NCBI RefSeq assembly: GCF_032051675.1
Contig: NZ_CP116968.1
Span: forward strand, 4,395,001-4,459,000
Source: Candidatus Nitrospira neomarina
Lineage (GTDB): Bacteria; Nitrospirota; Nitrospiria; Nitrospirales; UBA8639
DNA: 64,000 bases
Direction: 5' to 3'
Positions within the stretch are counted from its first letter, which is position 1. Each line of letters begins with the position of its first letter. This document shows, piece after piece, positions 9,274 through 19,625 of the stretch. The notes below the pieces were generated by a model that saw nothing but the letters and a program-made list of their open reading frames with translations, ran no database searches and had not been told where the DNA came from. The translations under genes were made by a program, and so were the position numbers.

Positions 9274-11844
9274 TTGTCCTATGTGATACTCCATGGAGTA
9301 GTGTCCTACCTCACCGGGCTGTGGTTGGGCCCGTTTCTAACCTTCTTCCCCCTATCCCTTTTGGGGGCTCTTTTTATTTTTGGGTGCATTCTCACCTGGT
9401 TTGAACAACACCGACGCCTAACTCGAAAGACCGGATTCATCCTGTTTGCCCTTGTGGTGGGAGGAATCGGCCATGCTTATTGGGCAGCAACCACGCAATG
9501 GGATTCGAATCTAGTTATCGAGGCGGATGCACAGCCCATCTTCCTTGAAGGAACTATTGTCGCACCGGTCAGGCAGACCCCGGATGGACTGATTTTGCTG
9601 GTGGAGGCGACCCATATGGTGAAACAGGGAGAAGAGCAGATGGCTCGTGGGCGAATCCGTCTCACTTGGCGGGAACCAGGTGCTTCTACATTAATTTACG
9701 GTGATCATGTCGCCTTTATGGCCCGAGTACGCGAACCCTATGGAACCATGAACCCTGGCGGATTTCATTATGGACGATATCTAAAACGCCAAGGAATTCA
9801 TGCTGTCGCGTCCGTGCAAGGCCCGGAAGGCATCCGGATTCAGGGCTCCCCAGAGCCGACCACCCGTGGGTTTATATTGGGTGTGGTCGATCGCTGGCGC
9901 CAATCGATTCATCATGCGGCGGTCTCCAGTCTCACAAATCCTGCATTGGGATTGTTCCTAGGGATGGTATTGGGAGAGCAAAGTTATATTGAGTCGGATA
10001 TTCGGGACGCTTTTATGGCCAGCGGAACCGTGCATATTCTCTCGATCTCCGGGTCTCATTTAGGGTTATTGGCCTTGTTGATTTTTGCCGGAGCACGATG
10101 GAGCCTGCGCCAGTTACCGACGGTTTGGCTGGAACAACTCTCGTTACGACTCACCGCTACACGGTTTGCGGTCCTAATCACATTGCCGGCCGTCTCGTTT
10201 TATACCTTGCTGGCGGGAGCGGAAATGGCAACGGTCCGCTCATGGATCATGATCGTGGTATGTTGTGCCGGCATATGGTTGGGAAGGGAACGCAATCTGG
10301 TGACGGCGTTAGCGCTAGCCGCGCTTCTTATGGTATTGCCGCATCCGGAGGCGATTCGGGATATTTCTTTCCAGTTATCATATCTCTCAGTTGCTGCAAT
10401 TGCCCTCGTGGTTCAGGCCCGGAAAGAAAAAGAATCCAATCTATCCGGATTAGATGCAGCCTTCCCAACAGAAAAACCGACATGGCTCTTGGGTTTCTGG
10501 CAAAAGGTCGTGCTAGCCTGGCTGATGACCCTCGCAGTCAGCTTGACCACCTTGCCTTTGGTCGCCCATGACTTTCATCAAATACCGTGGCTGGGGTTAT
10601 TGGCAAATATGGTGATTGTGCCCTTCGTCGGCACGATAATGATTCCTCTGGGTTTGTTGTCAGGGATGATGGTCTTAGTGGGGGGAGGAGGAATTCTTCC
10701 TTTGGCCAGTCTGAATCAATGGGCCTTCGACTGGCTCGCGCAGGTGGTGATGATACTCTCACATGTTCCCGGAGCGGCCTGGTATGTTGCATCGCCGAGC
10801 TTGAGTTCGATGATCGTCTTTTGGGGACTGTTGGCCGTGGTTGTGGCTATGTGGCATCGGCAGCTGATCCGATGGGGGTGTGGCACAATCCTGCTCGCGA
10901 TCCTTCTGTGGTGGGGATGGTCCCCGCGCACAGGGTGGGATCCAGGAACCGTACGAGTCACGTTCCTGGATGTGGGACAAGGTGATGCCACCCTCATTGA
11001 ATTACCCGACGGTCAAACCGTTTTGATCGATGGTGGACCTTCCTACCGACGCTTGGATATGGGACGGGCGGTCATCGGACCGTATCTCTGGAATCGGGGT
11101 ATCCGAAGGCTGGATCATGTGGTTGCAACGCATCCGCAATGGGATCATGTGGGTGGCCTGCCGTGGGTGTTGGATACGTTCGAGGTGGGACAATATTGGG
11201 ATAATGGCATCTCTCGCCCTGAACGGTTTTTTTCTCGTCTCCACCTGGCGGTGAAATCTGCCGGACTTCAGGAACAGACAAGCACAGCAGGAACTGTCAT
11301 TGTCAGCCCAGGACCTTGCTCGCTGATTGTGCTGAATCCTTCCCCTCGCCAAGGGACGGAGCAAAATGTTTCCTGGACAGTGTCTAGTGGAAAAGATCTT
11401 AATAATCGATCGCTCGTCACCAGACTCGAATGCGGGCTGCATTCATTTTTGTTCACGGCCGATGCGGAACAGCAATCTCTGAATGAATTGCTGCAGGTTT
11501 CTAGTGGTCTTTCTGCCCGCATCGTGAAAGTACCGCATCATGGAGCGAAAAGTTCTCTGCATCGTGAATGGGTGAATCGCCTTCAAGCTGAGGCGATGGT
11601 TGTTTCGGTGGGCGTCCATAACCGGTATGGACATCCAGCTCCTGAGGTGTTGGATGCCTATAAACAGCGAGGCCTTCCTGTATACCGAACTGATCGCGAT
11701 GGAGCGGTCTGGTTCATCGCACATCTCGGATCAGACGACATGATCGTGCGAACAGCGAGGGAGGGGAGTCTGCTCCAGGTTCAAGCCGGCCCGCGTATGT
11801 GGGAAGAGGAATGGGGCAATTGGACTCGAGTATGGAATCGATAA
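9274..11844 (+). CDS. comEC: ComEC/Rec2-type DNA uptake channel
   Basis: An 856-residue polytopic membrane protein. The N-terminus has several hydrophobic helices followed by a DUF4131-like soluble region. The competence domain has the motif SGSHLGLLALLIFAGARW near residue 260 and a long series of membrane spans to about residue 550. The C-terminus (from about 565) is a metallo-beta-lactamase fold with DVGQGDATLIELPDGQTVLI and the metal motif THPQWDHVGGL near residue 618. ComEC moves single-stranded DNA across the inner membrane during natural transformation. The best start is a TTG at 9274; no in-frame ATG lies near. The complete length suggests natural competence is possible. Confidence 0.92.
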   Translation: MSYVILHGVVSYLTGLWLGPFLTFFPLSLLGALFIFGCILTWFEQHRRLTRKTGFILFALVVGGIGHAYWAATTQWDSNLVIEADAQPIFLEGTIVAPVRQTPDGLILLVEATHMVKQGEEQMARGRIRLTWREPGASTLIYGDHVAFMARVREPYGTMNPGGFHYGRYLKRQGIHAVASVQGPEGIRIQGSPEPTTRGFILGVVDRWRQSIHHAAVSSLTNPALGLFLGMVLGEQSYIESDIRDAFMASGTVHILSISGSHLGLLALLIFAGARWSLRQLPTVWLEQLSLRLTATRFAVLITLPAVSFYTLLAGAEMATVRSWIMIVVCCAGIWLGRERNLVTALALAALLMVLPHPEAIRDISFQLSYLSVAAIALVVQARKEKESNLSGLDAAFPTEKPTWLLGFWQKVVLAWLMTLAVSLTTLPLVAHDFHQIPWLGLLANMVIVPFVGTIMIPLGLLSGMMVLVGGGGILPLASLNQWAFDWLAQVVMILSHVPGAAWYVASPSLSSMIVFWGLLAVVVAMWHRQLIRWGCGTILLAILLWWGWSPRTGWDPGTVRVTFLDVGQGDATLIELPDGQTVLIDGGPSYRRLDMGRAVIGPYLWNRGIRRLDHVVATHPQWDHVGGLPWVLDTFEVGQYWDNGISRPERFFSRLHLAVKSAGLQEQTSTAGTVIVSPGPCSLIVLNPSPRQGTEQNVSWTVSSGKDLNNRSLVTRLECGLHSFLFTADAEQQSLNELLQVSSGLSARIVKVPHHGAKSSLHREWVNRLQAEAMVVSVGVHNRYGHPAPEVLDAYKQRGLPVYRTDRDGAVWFIAHLGSDDMIVRTAREGSLLQVQAGPRMWEEEWGNWTRVWNR

Positions 11845-12108
11845 AAAGGGTTTTTCCTATAACCTGCCATGTGGACCTCGGGGTCTTCCTTCCCATTGGC
11901 CTTTTCGCCACATTGCGAATCTGTCGTGGACATTTTACGATAAAGTTGCCGTATTCGATAACTGGTGCAGGGGATGGTCTATTCCCACATATGAGGAAGA
12001 GTGTTGTGTCAAATTTTGTATCAACGTTGTCAGCCACTGTCGGGGACAGATGTGTCAGCCACAGATAAAATATTTATCAAGATCGGTTATTGTCAGTAAA
12101 GGAGTCTC

Positions 12109-12837
12109 ATGGCGAATCAAGAGCAATTGAAGCTCATCAAGGCGGGGGTAAATGTCTGGAATGCATGGAGAAAAGCCAATCCTTCCATTCGCATAGATTT
12201 GAGTGGGGGAAACTTTTCCAGACTGGAATTGTCCTGTGTCGATTTGGCCGGTGCCAACTTGCAAGATGTCAATTTCAATCACGCGGATCTTTCAGGTGCC
12301 ATATTGTCCGGGGCTAATTTGACTGAGTCCAGTTTGTTGGAAACAAATTTGACCGGCGCGAACTTGGAAAATGCGAATGTGAGTGACGCGGATCTTCTTC
12401 GGGCCATACTCATACGGGCGAATCTTGAGCGGGCACATCTCGCCAAAACGGATTTAACAGGGGCAGATCTCACCGAAGCGAATCTGACTGAAGCGAATCT
12501 TCTCTTGGCCAATTTGCAAGGCGCAAAACTCATTGAAGCCAATTTGGAGGGATGTAAGCTGCGAGAGGCAAACCTGAGCCAGGCGAATCTTGCTAGCGCC
12601 AATATTGGTCGTGCTGATTTGGCGCAGGCTAATCTCAAGCAAGCGAATTTAGGGGGTGCGAATGTTGAGCAGGCTTCACTGATTCAGGTGAATTTGCAGG
12701 AAGCTAATCTTCAGGACCTGTACAACATGACTCTCCTACAATTGTCAAAAGCCAGATCGTTGCGGCAGGCTCGACTTGACCCGTCAATCTATGCACAGCT
12801 TTTAAGGGAGTATCCTCATGTATGTGGGGAGGATTAG
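12109..12837 (+). CDS. pentapeptide-repeat protein
   Basis: A 242-residue protein. After about 45 residues it is an almost unbroken run of pentapeptide repeats of the form A(N/D)LXX up to about residue 210, predicted to fold as a right-handed quadrilateral beta-helix. The ATG at 12109 follows a perfect AAAGGAG ribosome site. There is no signal peptide, so it is probably cytoplasmic. Pentapeptide proteins range from DNA-gyrase mimics (Qnr, MfpA) to scaffolds; the regularity here does not point to one role. The repetitive minus-strand ORFs over this gene are shadows. The gene is isolated, with about 260 non-coding bases upstream. Confidence 0.88.
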   Translation: MANQEQLKLIKAGVNVWNAWRKANPSIRIDLSGGNFSRLELSCVDLAGANLQDVNFNHADLSGAILSGANLTESSLLETNLTGANLENANVSDADLLRAILIRANLERAHLAKTDLTGADLTEANLTEANLLLANLQGAKLIEANLEGCKLREANLSQANLASANIGRADLAQANLKQANLGGANVEQASLIQVNLQEANLQDLYNMTLLQLSKARSLRQARLDPSIYAQLLREYPHVCGED

Positions 12838-13072
12838 TTAAGAAACTTTGTGAAATGGTAAGAAATTTTCAATTGTGAGGGAGAATTTCGGATGGAGGCG
12901 AGAAAGATCATGCCAATATCGGAAAACGGGAATTGTTATCCTAATCTAAGAAGAAGAGACTCGCTCTTTCTTGTGTAAAAAGAAAGAGGGTAATTGTTCA
13001 GGAGGACGTGCAGCGAACTCTTGGCCGCCCTAAATTTCCGGGAGTCCTAGAATTCAGCCTGTTATCGCCTTC

Positions 13073-13834
13073 TTATGTGCGGATGCCGCTGACGATCTGC
13101 AGAAACATGGCCGTGAGGAACATGAGACTGATACCGGTGAAGACCCCATAGGCCGACTGGACCCGGCGGGTGGCGGTATAGAAGATCGTAGTAAGAGAAA
13201 AGATTACGTATAACAGCGAGCCCGCGGCTAACGCAAAAAACATGATGGTAAAATAGTGAGACACCGCGAATCCGCTGATTAAAGTTCCCAGACAAGTTGG
13301 CAGACCTGCCAGCAATCCCATCAAAATGATATCTTTGAAGCTCGGCCTTGATTTTCCAGCCGAGCCGATGATGGCAAATCCTTCTGTCCCATTGTGAAGA
13401 GCGAAGCCCATAATGAGGACCCCGCTTAAAACCCATTCGCCCTGCATGTAGGCAGCGCCGATCGCCAGGCCTTCACCCAAATTATGTAGGCCCATTCCGA
13501 GTGCAATCATGTAGGGGAGGAATAGCTTGGATGGCTCTGTCCGGTTCCGACCCTGCTGGCGCTGCTCAATGAGGACCAATCCCACAAACCCGATCAACAG
13601 GCTTCCGAGAAAGGCGACCCACGAAAGGACGTCAGTCGCGCCCGTGAATTCCACGGCCTCGTGCATGAGGTCAAAAAAGAGATACACCAGTACGCCGGTG
13701 GCGATTCCTGTTAAATAGCCTTCCCAAGTCCTGCTCAAGGCCTTTGCAACTATTAAGGCCAATGCGATGCCAAGATAAATCGGGAAAACCCCTGCAATGG
13801 CACCTAGACCGATTAATGATCCGATTGTTTCCAT
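13073..13834 (-). CDS. ZIP-family divalent metal transporter (GufA type)
   Basis: A 253-residue polytopic membrane protein with about eight hydrophobic segments. The ZIP metal-transport signature is present as HNLGEGLAIGAAY in membrane helix 4 and HNGTEGFAI in helix 5, with a charged cytoplasmic loop RQQGRNRTEPSK before helix 4. ZIP proteins import zinc, iron or manganese; GufA-like members are about this length. The gene stands alone on the minus strand. A perfect 19-bp palindrome 38 bases upstream of the start codon suggests control by a dimeric, perhaps metal-sensing, repressor. Substrate cannot be assigned from sequence. Confidence 0.88.
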   Translation of the reverse strand: METIGSLIGLGAIAGVFPIYLGIALALIVAKALSRTWEGYLTGIATGVLVYLFFDLMHEAVEFTGATDVLSWVAFLGSLLIGFVGLVLIEQRQQGRNRTEPSKLFLPYMIALGMGLHNLGEGLAIGAAYMQGEWVLSGVLIMGFALHNGTEGFAIIGSAGKSRPSFKDIILMGLLAGLPTCLGTLISGFAVSHYFTIMFFALAAGSLLYVIFSLTTIFYTATRRVQSAYGVFTGISLMFLTAMFLQIVSGIRT

Positions 13835-13871
13835 AAGATAAACCTATCAAATATTATAGTTTGTTGGCAAT

Positions 13872-13890
13872 AATGAAACTTGGTTTCATT
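13872..13890. promoter_or_regulatory. perfect palindrome upstream of the ZIP transporter
   Basis: AATGAAAC and GTTTCATT are perfect inverted arms of eight bases around a three-base centre (TTG). It sits 38 bases upstream of the ZIP start codon and is flanked by AT-rich DNA suited to a promoter. It looks like an operator for a homodimeric regulator, but does not match the Fur, Zur or MntR consensus I know. Confidence 0.5.
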
Positions 13891-13924
13891 TTCAAATTAT
13901 AAATAATTAATATGGCATGACGTA

Positions 13925-16900
13925 TCAGGGAACCTCGGATGTATGGATAGTTTCAAATAGTGTTCGGGGTTGAGAGAGCACTTCCCATTTCAGAATGGAT
14001 AGTGAGTCATCCACATAAACAGGATGTCGCATGCCGTTGAGCACACAGGTTACACCTGGGATACTGGCAACCGCCCAGAGGGCTATACGGGCAAAGGGTT
14101 CTTCCCTTTTGGATTCTGGTATGAGGGGGTCAATGAGCTTTCGAATTTCAGAGAGTTTCTTGGCACTTTTTTGTGCGGCCTCCATGCGCATGACCTTAAG
14201 GAGGGAGACGAGTTCAGGGACATAGCGATCGCGCCACGATTCCCATATTTGTTCCTCTTCCTGTTTGCCGGCGAAATGTCGGGTAAGCAGTTGGAAGACC
14301 TGATTGGCATGTGGGGCAATCGTTTGAGATTCAATTTGGTCCCAGTGCTCAAGATTTTGGATAGAGAGACGAATTCGTTTCAGTTCTTCGGCCCAGTTGA
14401 AATAGTCCAGCGGAGCAGCTCCTTTTTCGGGTTTAGGGACCTGGGGTGCTAACACCTGCTTGTAGTCGTGTTCCAGCGCGGCGACTTTTGGTTGTTGGGC
14501 ATCAAAGTTTGTATTGGAAATTTCGATCTGAGGGTCTGCGAGTCGGATCATCCCTCCGCCTTTTCCAGGAATGGCATTCAAAGGCCGGTTCACCAGGACA
14601 GCAATGTTGGCTTCCTGGGCAAATGCCAAGACCGTTTGCGTCTGTTCGGGGCCGGTATTGGGCGTGAGCAGAGCTCCCGATTCAAACACATTCATCGGGA
14701 GTTGCAGTATTCGAAAATGATGGTGCGGAATGCCGGCGTGCTTCGCGGCAGCCTCAGCGGCCTTGAGCATGCGAGAGAGTGAGGTGGCTTCGGGATTATC
14801 GGGTTTGGCCGTGCAGGTGTTGGAGGAGACTCCATAGTATTGCAACCTGCCTGCAGCGATTTGTGTCTCCAGATAAGAAAATGCCTGTTGCAGGCGGCGA
14901 TAAAACTCCTGCCGGAGATCTTCAAGTCTGATGGGATCAATCGACAAATTCCTGTTCTTGGCATCGGATAGAAAATATTCTGGATTGTGCAGGAGGCAGA
15001 TATCCAGGGTTTCCAGTCCCAAGCGATCAAGGGACAGAATGAGTTGTTCTTCTAGAAACGAAGGATGGAGGCAATGCCAGATGCCTTCGCCATATTTGAC
15101 CATCTCGGGAAATGGTTTGCCGGCTTGTTCTCTGGTCTCAGCGCGCGTAAGATTATTTCCCTGCACATAGCCGATTTTCGAAACCACGATGACTTCATCA
15201 CGGGAGACAACCTCTTTCGCGATGAGATCCTTGAGTACAACACCCACCAAGCGTTCGCTTCCACCGTCGGCATAATTGGTGGACGTATCGATCAGGTTGC
15301 ACCCGCCCTGTAAAGACTTTTCAAGAGCCTTTCGGTGGTCTTCCACTCCAAGGTTGATCCGGTAACCACCAAAGCCTATGCGAGAGGTGGTCAATCCGGT
15401 TGAACCCAAAGACGTATATCCATGAGAGGAAGGGCCAGAATCCTGGGGGCTGGCCAGGATTCTGGCCACGTACTGCCCCGTCCCTTGAGGAGTGGCATGT
15501 CCGGAAAGCCCCTGGCTGGTCAGTGCTTGCAAGGGTGGGTCTGGTGAGGTGATGGTTCCCTGAGGATAGGTCAATACGTCAATTGCCTCTTGAGGATCGG
15601 TAATCGGAGCCTGGCAGGCAAAGTTTTTACAGACGTAGAGCGCGGCTTGCCCATTGACCAGGGTTTTCCCAGTTAACAGAGGATGAGGGGTTTCAGCCTC
15701 CAGCTCTTGCCGATAGGCCAAAATGCGATACGGTACGAAACACGCATTGACCGCCGTGCGGAGTTGGCCATATCCCTTGTCTGCGGGAGATCCCACGAGA
15801 GCCAATTCCACCGGGCCTCGTAATAAAAGATCGACAACCATAAGACTTTTGGGAAATCCCCGTGGCACCTGACCGATTTGCTGTCCATAGGCACGAATAG
15901 CATTGGTCGCGGCTTTCCGAAAGTCTTCGCGATCACCGTGAAAGGATAAGCGGGCTAACGCCGATGCGGCTACCGCATTTCCACTGGGAGTTGCGCCATC
16001 CGCGCCTTCCCGCCCCCGGATAATTAAGGCCTCATGATCGGCGGCTGTGGTAAAGAATCCTCCATGGTCTCGATCTTCAAAGTCTTCAATGAGGCGTTCC
16101 GCTAATGAGACTCCTTCATGGAGATACCGTTCAAGCCCCGTCGCTTCATAGACATCGATCATCGCCTCGGCCGCATAGGCATAATCCTCCAAGCAGGCAT
16201 TGAGGTGAGCGTGCCCCGCCCGATAGGTACGCCAGAGCCGGCTTTCAGGCCGTGAAAGCGTGGTCAGCAGGAAATCGGCGGCCCGGATGGCACCATCCAG
16301 ATACGGTTCATGGTTGAAAACTCGACCGGCTTCCGCCATCGTCCCGATCATCATGCCATTCCAGGCGGTAATGATTTTGTCATCGAGTCCCGGTGGTACA
16401 CGTTTCAGACGAGCCTGGTATACGATTGGTTTTGCACGCATGATGGTCTCGCGTAAGTCTTCAGGGGAACAGCCCAATTCCTCCGCTACCGATTTTAGTG
16501 ATTTTTTTGTGCGTGGGATGTTGGTGTGTTCCCAATTGCCTTCATCCGTGATGTCGTAATATGCGCAGAAGCGGGTGGCGTCTTGTTCGTTTGTCAGAAT
16601 TTCACGTATCTGGTCCGGCGTCCACACGAAAAACTTGCCTTCTACTCCTTCGCTGTCCGCATCGGTGGCTGAATAAAAACCACCTTCCGGTGCGGTCATT
16701 TCACGCAAAATGTAATCTAAGGTCTCTGTGGCGACCTGGCGGTATCGATTCTCCCCTGTGACTTGAAACGCTTCAACGTATGTCCGTGCAAGGAGGGCGT
16801 TGTCATACAGCATTTTTTCAAAATGCGGGGCTAACCATTCGTCATCGGTGGAGTAGCGAGCAAATCCTCCACCGATATGATCATACAGTCCGCCTTCGGC

Positions 16901-17635
16901 CATCCCATCCAGGGTTTTGGTGACCATGGAGAGTATTTTCTTCTCTCGACTCCAGTGATATTGGCGCAGGAGAAAGGAGAGGCCGGTGGCAGGTGGAAAT
17001 TTGGGTGCACGTCCAAATCCCCCGTAACGTGCGTCAAAATCACGGGCATATTGCTTGACGGCATCTTCAATTTCGGCTGCACCAACGGCAAGGGGAGATG
17101 CGGGTTCCAGGGCGTTTCGCAGGCGTGAGGTGAATCGACTGGCTTGTTGGGTGATGTTGGCTTGATCTTTCTTCCACCCCTCTCCAATGTTTGTCAGAAT
17201 TGATCCGAATCCCGGACGACCATAGCGGTCGGTGGGAGGAAAATAGGTTCCCGCAAAAATGGGTTCCTGATCAGGGGTGAGAAATACGGTCATGGGCCAT
17301 CCGCCGTGCCCCTGGTTCATGGCAGTCGTGGCCTGCATATAGATTTCATCCAAATCCGGACGTTCTTCCCTGTCCACTTTAATATTCACAAAGTAGCGGT
17401 TCATCAGATCCGCGATGGCCTGATTTTCAAAGGATTCCCGCTCCATTACGTGGCACCAATGGCAGGCTGAATAGCCTATGGAGAGCAAGATAGGCTTATT
17501 TTCTTTTTTTGCTAGATTCAGCGCCTCTTCTCCCCAGGGGAACCAATCTACCGGGTTGTAGGCATGTTGAAGAAGATAAGGGCTGGTTTCGTGACTCAGA
17601 CGATTGGGTTGGCGTTCTGCTGTGGATTCAGACAT
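13925..17635 (-). CDS. DUF255 (thioredoxin-like YyaL) - aldo/keto reductase fusion
   Basis: A 1,236-residue protein with two parts. Residues 1 to about 680 match the YyaL/spermatogenesis-associated-protein-20 family: [19 protein letters not shown] at the N-terminus, a thioredoxin-like domain with a CHWC active site at residues 58-61, then an alpha/alpha-barrel resembling N-acylglucosamine epimerases. From about residue 738 the protein becomes an aldo/keto reductase. That part starts [18 protein letters not shown] and keeps the whole catalytic tetrad: Asp and Tyr in [12 protein letters not shown], Lys in VIVVSKIGY, His in CLLHNPEYF. Usually these are separate proteins of about 680 and 300-450 residues. 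The linker, near residues 700-738, is Ser/Gly/Thr-rich. There is no signal peptide. The substrate is unknown; the fusion implies linked redox steps. Confidence 0.88.
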   Translation of the reverse strand: MSESTAERQPNRLSHETSPYLLQHAYNPVDWFPWGEEALNLAKKENKPILLSIGYSACHWCHVMERESFENQAIADLMNRYFVNIKVDREERPDLDEIYMQATTAMNQGHGGWPMTVFLTPDQEPIFAGTYFPPTDRYGRPGFGSILTNIGEGWKKDQANITQQASRFTSRLRNALEPASPLAVGAAEIEDAVKQYARDFDARYGGFGRAPKFPPATGLSFLLRQYHWSREKKILSMVTKTLDGMAEGGLYDHIGGGFARYSTDDEWLAPHFEKMLYDNALLARTYVEAFQVTGENRYRQVATETLDYILREMTAPEGGFYSATDADSEGVEGKFFVWTPDQIREILTNEQDATRFCAYYDITDEGNWEHTNIPRTKKSLKSVAEELGCSPEDLRETIMRAKPIVYQARLKRVPPGLDDKIITAWNGMMIGTMAEAGRVFNHEPYLDGAIRAADFLLTTLSRPESRLWRTYRAGHAHLNACLEDYAYAAEAMIDVYEATGLERYLHEGVSLAERLIEDFEDRDHGGFFTTAADHEALIIRGREGADGATPSGNAVAASALARLSFHGDREDFRKAATNAIRAYGQQIGQVPRGFPKSLMVVDLLLRGPVELALVGSPADKGYGQLRTAVNACFVPYRILAYRQELEAETPHPLLTGKTLVNGQAALYVCKNFACQAPITDPQEAIDVLTYPQGTITSPDPPLQALTSQGLSGHATPQGTGQYVARILASPQDSGPSSHGYTSLGSTGLTTSRIGFGGYRINLGVEDHRKALEKSLQGGCNLIDTSTNYADGGSERLVGVVLKDLIAKEVVSRDEVIVVSKIGYVQGNNLTRAETREQAGKPFPEMVKYGEGIWHCLHPSFLEEQLILSLDRLGLETLDICLLHNPEYFLSDAKNRNLSIDPIRLEDLRQEFYRRLQQAFSYLETQIAAGRLQYYGVSSNTCTAKPDNPEATSLSRMLKAAEAAAKHAGIPHHHFRILQLPMNVFESGALLTPNTGPEQTQTVLAFAQEANIAVLVNRPLNAIPGKGGGMIRLADPQIEISNTNFDAQQPKVAALEHDYKQVLAPQVPKPEKGAAPLDYFNWAEELKRIRLSIQNLEHWDQIESQTIAPHANQVFQLLTRHFAGKQEEEQIWESWRDRYVPELVSLLKVMRMEAAQKSAKKLSEIRKLIDPLIPESKREEPFARIALWAVASIPGVTCVLNGMRHPVYVDDSLSILKWEVLSQPRTLFETIHTSEVP

Positions 17636-17724
17636 AAAGGCTTTTCACTCACCATGATGTAGGATAATAAATAATAATAGAGGCGTTGTATTTTGAAATA
17701 ATTCTGACGTTTGGGGAAAAAGCA

Positions 17725-18231
17725 TTATGGTTGTTGTTCTCCCAGACTTCGTTCATACAGCAACACCTTCCATCCATCTTCCTCCGAAATGAAACCCTTG
17801 GGCTGGACAACCGGAAGCATTCCCGTTCCAGGGACCCGGCCTGTCTGTCCCATGCTTCCGTTTTTGAGGACCCACATCATTTCACCCGGTGTTCGATAGG
17901 TGTTAAACTTCGGGTTGGTAAAATTTCTCGGTTGAATGGGAAGGTTTTTTGCGGCGGGCCCATTTCCTTTTCCTTCGGCCCCATGACAACTAATACAGCC
18001 TCCACGTCCCAGAAAGATTTCCTTTCCTTCGGCAAGGATTTCCGAAGTGGGCTCAATGGGAGGTTTTGCCGATTTGGCTTTGGCTATCTCATTCGAAGGG
18101 ACCCTGGAGATTTTGATGTTGAATTCACCACCTGCGCTGCCATAGCCGGCAGGGTTGACTGACCAGGCTGTTGGCGTAAGGATGATGGAGAGAAGAAAGC
18201 TACTTCCCAAAATAAGCAGGTAGTGATTCAT
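17725..18231 (-). CDS. periplasmic one-haem c-type cytochrome
   Basis: A 168-residue protein with a Sec signal peptide (LLILGSSFLLSIILTPTAWS, cleavage probably after AWS near residue 24). A single haem-binding motif CISCH lies near residue 79, followed by GAEGKGNGP, as in class I cytochromes c. A later methionine in GSMGQTG or GTGMLP could be the sixth haem ligand. It is likely a periplasmic electron carrier or an oxidase partner. It is transcribed divergently from the J-domain gene, and lies just upstream of the DUF255 fusion on the same strand with a 90-base gap. A stand-alone cytochrome of this type fits a respiratory lifestyle. Confidence 0.87.
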   Translation of the reverse strand: MNHYLLILGSSFLLSIILTPTAWSVNPAGYGSAGGEFNIKISRVPSNEIAKAKSAKPPIEPTSEILAEGKEIFLGRGGCISCHGAEGKGNGPAAKNLPIQPRNFTNPKFNTYRTPGEMMWVLKNGSMGQTGRVPGTGMLPVVQPKGFISEEDGWKVLLYERSLGEQQP

Positions 18232-18486
18232 GAAACCCTCCTTCCATAAGACTTGGGAAACTGAAAAAAGTTAAATACTTGGGAGATAACTCGTGTTCCT
18301 TATATCTTAAGCTTTTCAAGGGTTCACAAAGGTCATCAGGATACCAATCATCAAGCTGGGGGGCAAACTCAGCTATTTATTAACTATTTTCAATTGGGGG
18401 CCTCCCTTTTAAGTCATATCAAACATCCTTCCATGGTGGCCAGTTGTGGTACAATTAGCCCCAAATTTTTCTTGAGCATTGGCTTT

Positions 18487-19107
18487 ATGGCGTTAAATGA
18501 ACACAATCGTCGGAAATTTGTGGCTGGCATGAGTCGGCGGATTGCTAAGCTTCGTGATCAATCTGAGCAAAGCTTGGACTTCGCTATTGAAACGATGTTT
18601 CAAGAACGGACAGAGGCCTATTTGCATGTTGAGCAGGGGTTGATCGAGGTTGATCGGATGTTGGGGCTGGTTGAGGGGGAGTTGGAGGAGATTACCGAAT
18701 TGACTACGGCCCAGCGCTTGGAATCGCGCTTGGAATTTATTGAGGACCGGTTTGAAGAGTTTGAAAGTGAGATCAGACAGCGTCCTCGCCGTCGAAGGCA
18801 CAAAATCAATCTTTTTAATTTTTTCAAGGCTGCTGGCGGCGGCGGCGGAGAGGGAGAGCCCACTTCGGTTCGTGGAGAAATTCGTTCGTCTGTCCAAGCC
18901 TATGAAGTGCTTGGTGTTGAATTTGGAAGTCCTTTGCCAGTGGTGACTCGAGCCTTTCGAGAGCGGGCGAAGAAGATCCATCCTGATATTCGGCAAGGCG
19001 ACCGCAGTTCCGAGCCGGAACTGCGGCGTATTATCGAAGCCTATCAGTTTCTCAAAACCGACTATTTTGGCAGTACGGCCTCAGATTCTATCCAGCGGCC
19101 ATTTTGA
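18487..19107 (+). CDS. J-domain (DnaJ-like) protein
   Basis: A protein of 206 residues when started at the ATG at 18487 (MALNEHNRRKF); an upstream TTG at 18394 would add 31 residues of non-conserved sequence. Residues 1-115 are highly charged and helical, probably coiled coil (LGLVEGELEEITELTTAQRL). A glycine-rich hinge (AAGGGGGEGEP) near residue 120 leads to a C-terminal J domain that starts YEVLGVEFGSPLPVVTRAFR and contains the HPD motif (KIHPDIRQGD), which stimulates DnaK-type ATPases. The J domain at the C-terminus, rather than the N-terminus, marks it as a specialised Hsp70 co-chaperone rather than DnaJ. No client is suggested by its neighbours. Confidence 0.78.
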   Translation: MALNEHNRRKFVAGMSRRIAKLRDQSEQSLDFAIETMFQERTEAYLHVEQGLIEVDRMLGLVEGELEEITELTTAQRLESRLEFIEDRFEEFESEIRQRPRRRRHKINLFNFFKAAGGGGGEGEPTSVRGEIRSSVQAYEVLGVEFGSPLPVVTRAFRERAKKIHPDIRQGDRSSEPELRRIIEAYQFLKTDYFGSTASDSIQRPF

Positions 19108-19135
19108 CCAATGGCCCGCCTCTTACAGAAAGAGC

Positions 19136-19489
19136 TTAATTAAGAATTTTGGAGACGGTTTCCGGAGGGCGGGCGAGGATTACTTGGTCCCCTTTTTGGA
19201 CCAGAGGACGCTGGATGAGATCCGGATGTTTGATGAGGATATCTAATAATTCATCATCGGTGAATTCTGAGTCTTGTAAGTTCAGCTTTTTGTAGATCTC
19301 TTCCTTTTTACGGATGATTTCCGACGATTTAATCCCTGCTTTTTTGAGTAGCCCTTTGAGCGTGGATTTAGAAAAAGTTTTTTCGTAATAGTTAATGGTC
19401 GTAAAGGGTTGCCCGCTTTCCTCCACTAATTTGATGACCTGTCGGCAGGTGGAACAGGTTGGTTTGTGATAAATGAGGATGTCAGCCAT
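19136..19489 (-). CDS. ArsC/Spx-family thioredoxin-fold protein
   Basis: A 117-residue protein of the glutaredoxin-like arsenate reductase/Spx family. It starts with a beta strand and the active site HKPTCSTCRQVIKL (CSTC at about residues 12-15), followed by the typical KAGIKSSEIIRKKEEIYKKL and IKHPDLIQRPLV, which forms the C-terminal helix and cis-proline loop region. Classical ArsC (E. coli plasmid type) has one catalytic Cys and a basic triad; YffB and Spx relatives vary. The HPDLIQRPLV segment is shared by ArsC and YffB. No ars genes are nearby, so a role in thiol redox control is as likely as arsenate reduction. Confidence 0.75.
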   Translation of the reverse strand: MADILIYHKPTCSTCRQVIKLVEESGQPFTTINYYEKTFSKSTLKGLLKKAGIKSSEIIRKKEEIYKKLNLQDSEFTDDELLDILIKHPDLIQRPLVQKGDQVILARPPETVSKILN

Positions 19490-19625
19490 ACATACGCCTC
19501 CTTTGTGATTGGTCTGTCAATTCCATCTGCCTTGACCTCCTTTTTGGGGCCATGCTACAAGCTGGTCCAGCTATTAGCGGAAGGATCAGTCTGATGTATA
19601 CATATGACAGAGGGATTTTGCCAGA

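Noticed and set aside
12240-12720. Regular short repeats that could look like a CRISPR or tandem array
   Set aside because: The 15-base periodicity is the coding signature of pentapeptide repeats in one open frame; there are no unique spacers.
12964-12988. Nine-base hairpin CTCTTTCTT/AAGAAAGAG as a terminator of the pentapeptide gene
   Set aside because: AT-rich stem and no T run on either side; it lies 130 bases after the stop.
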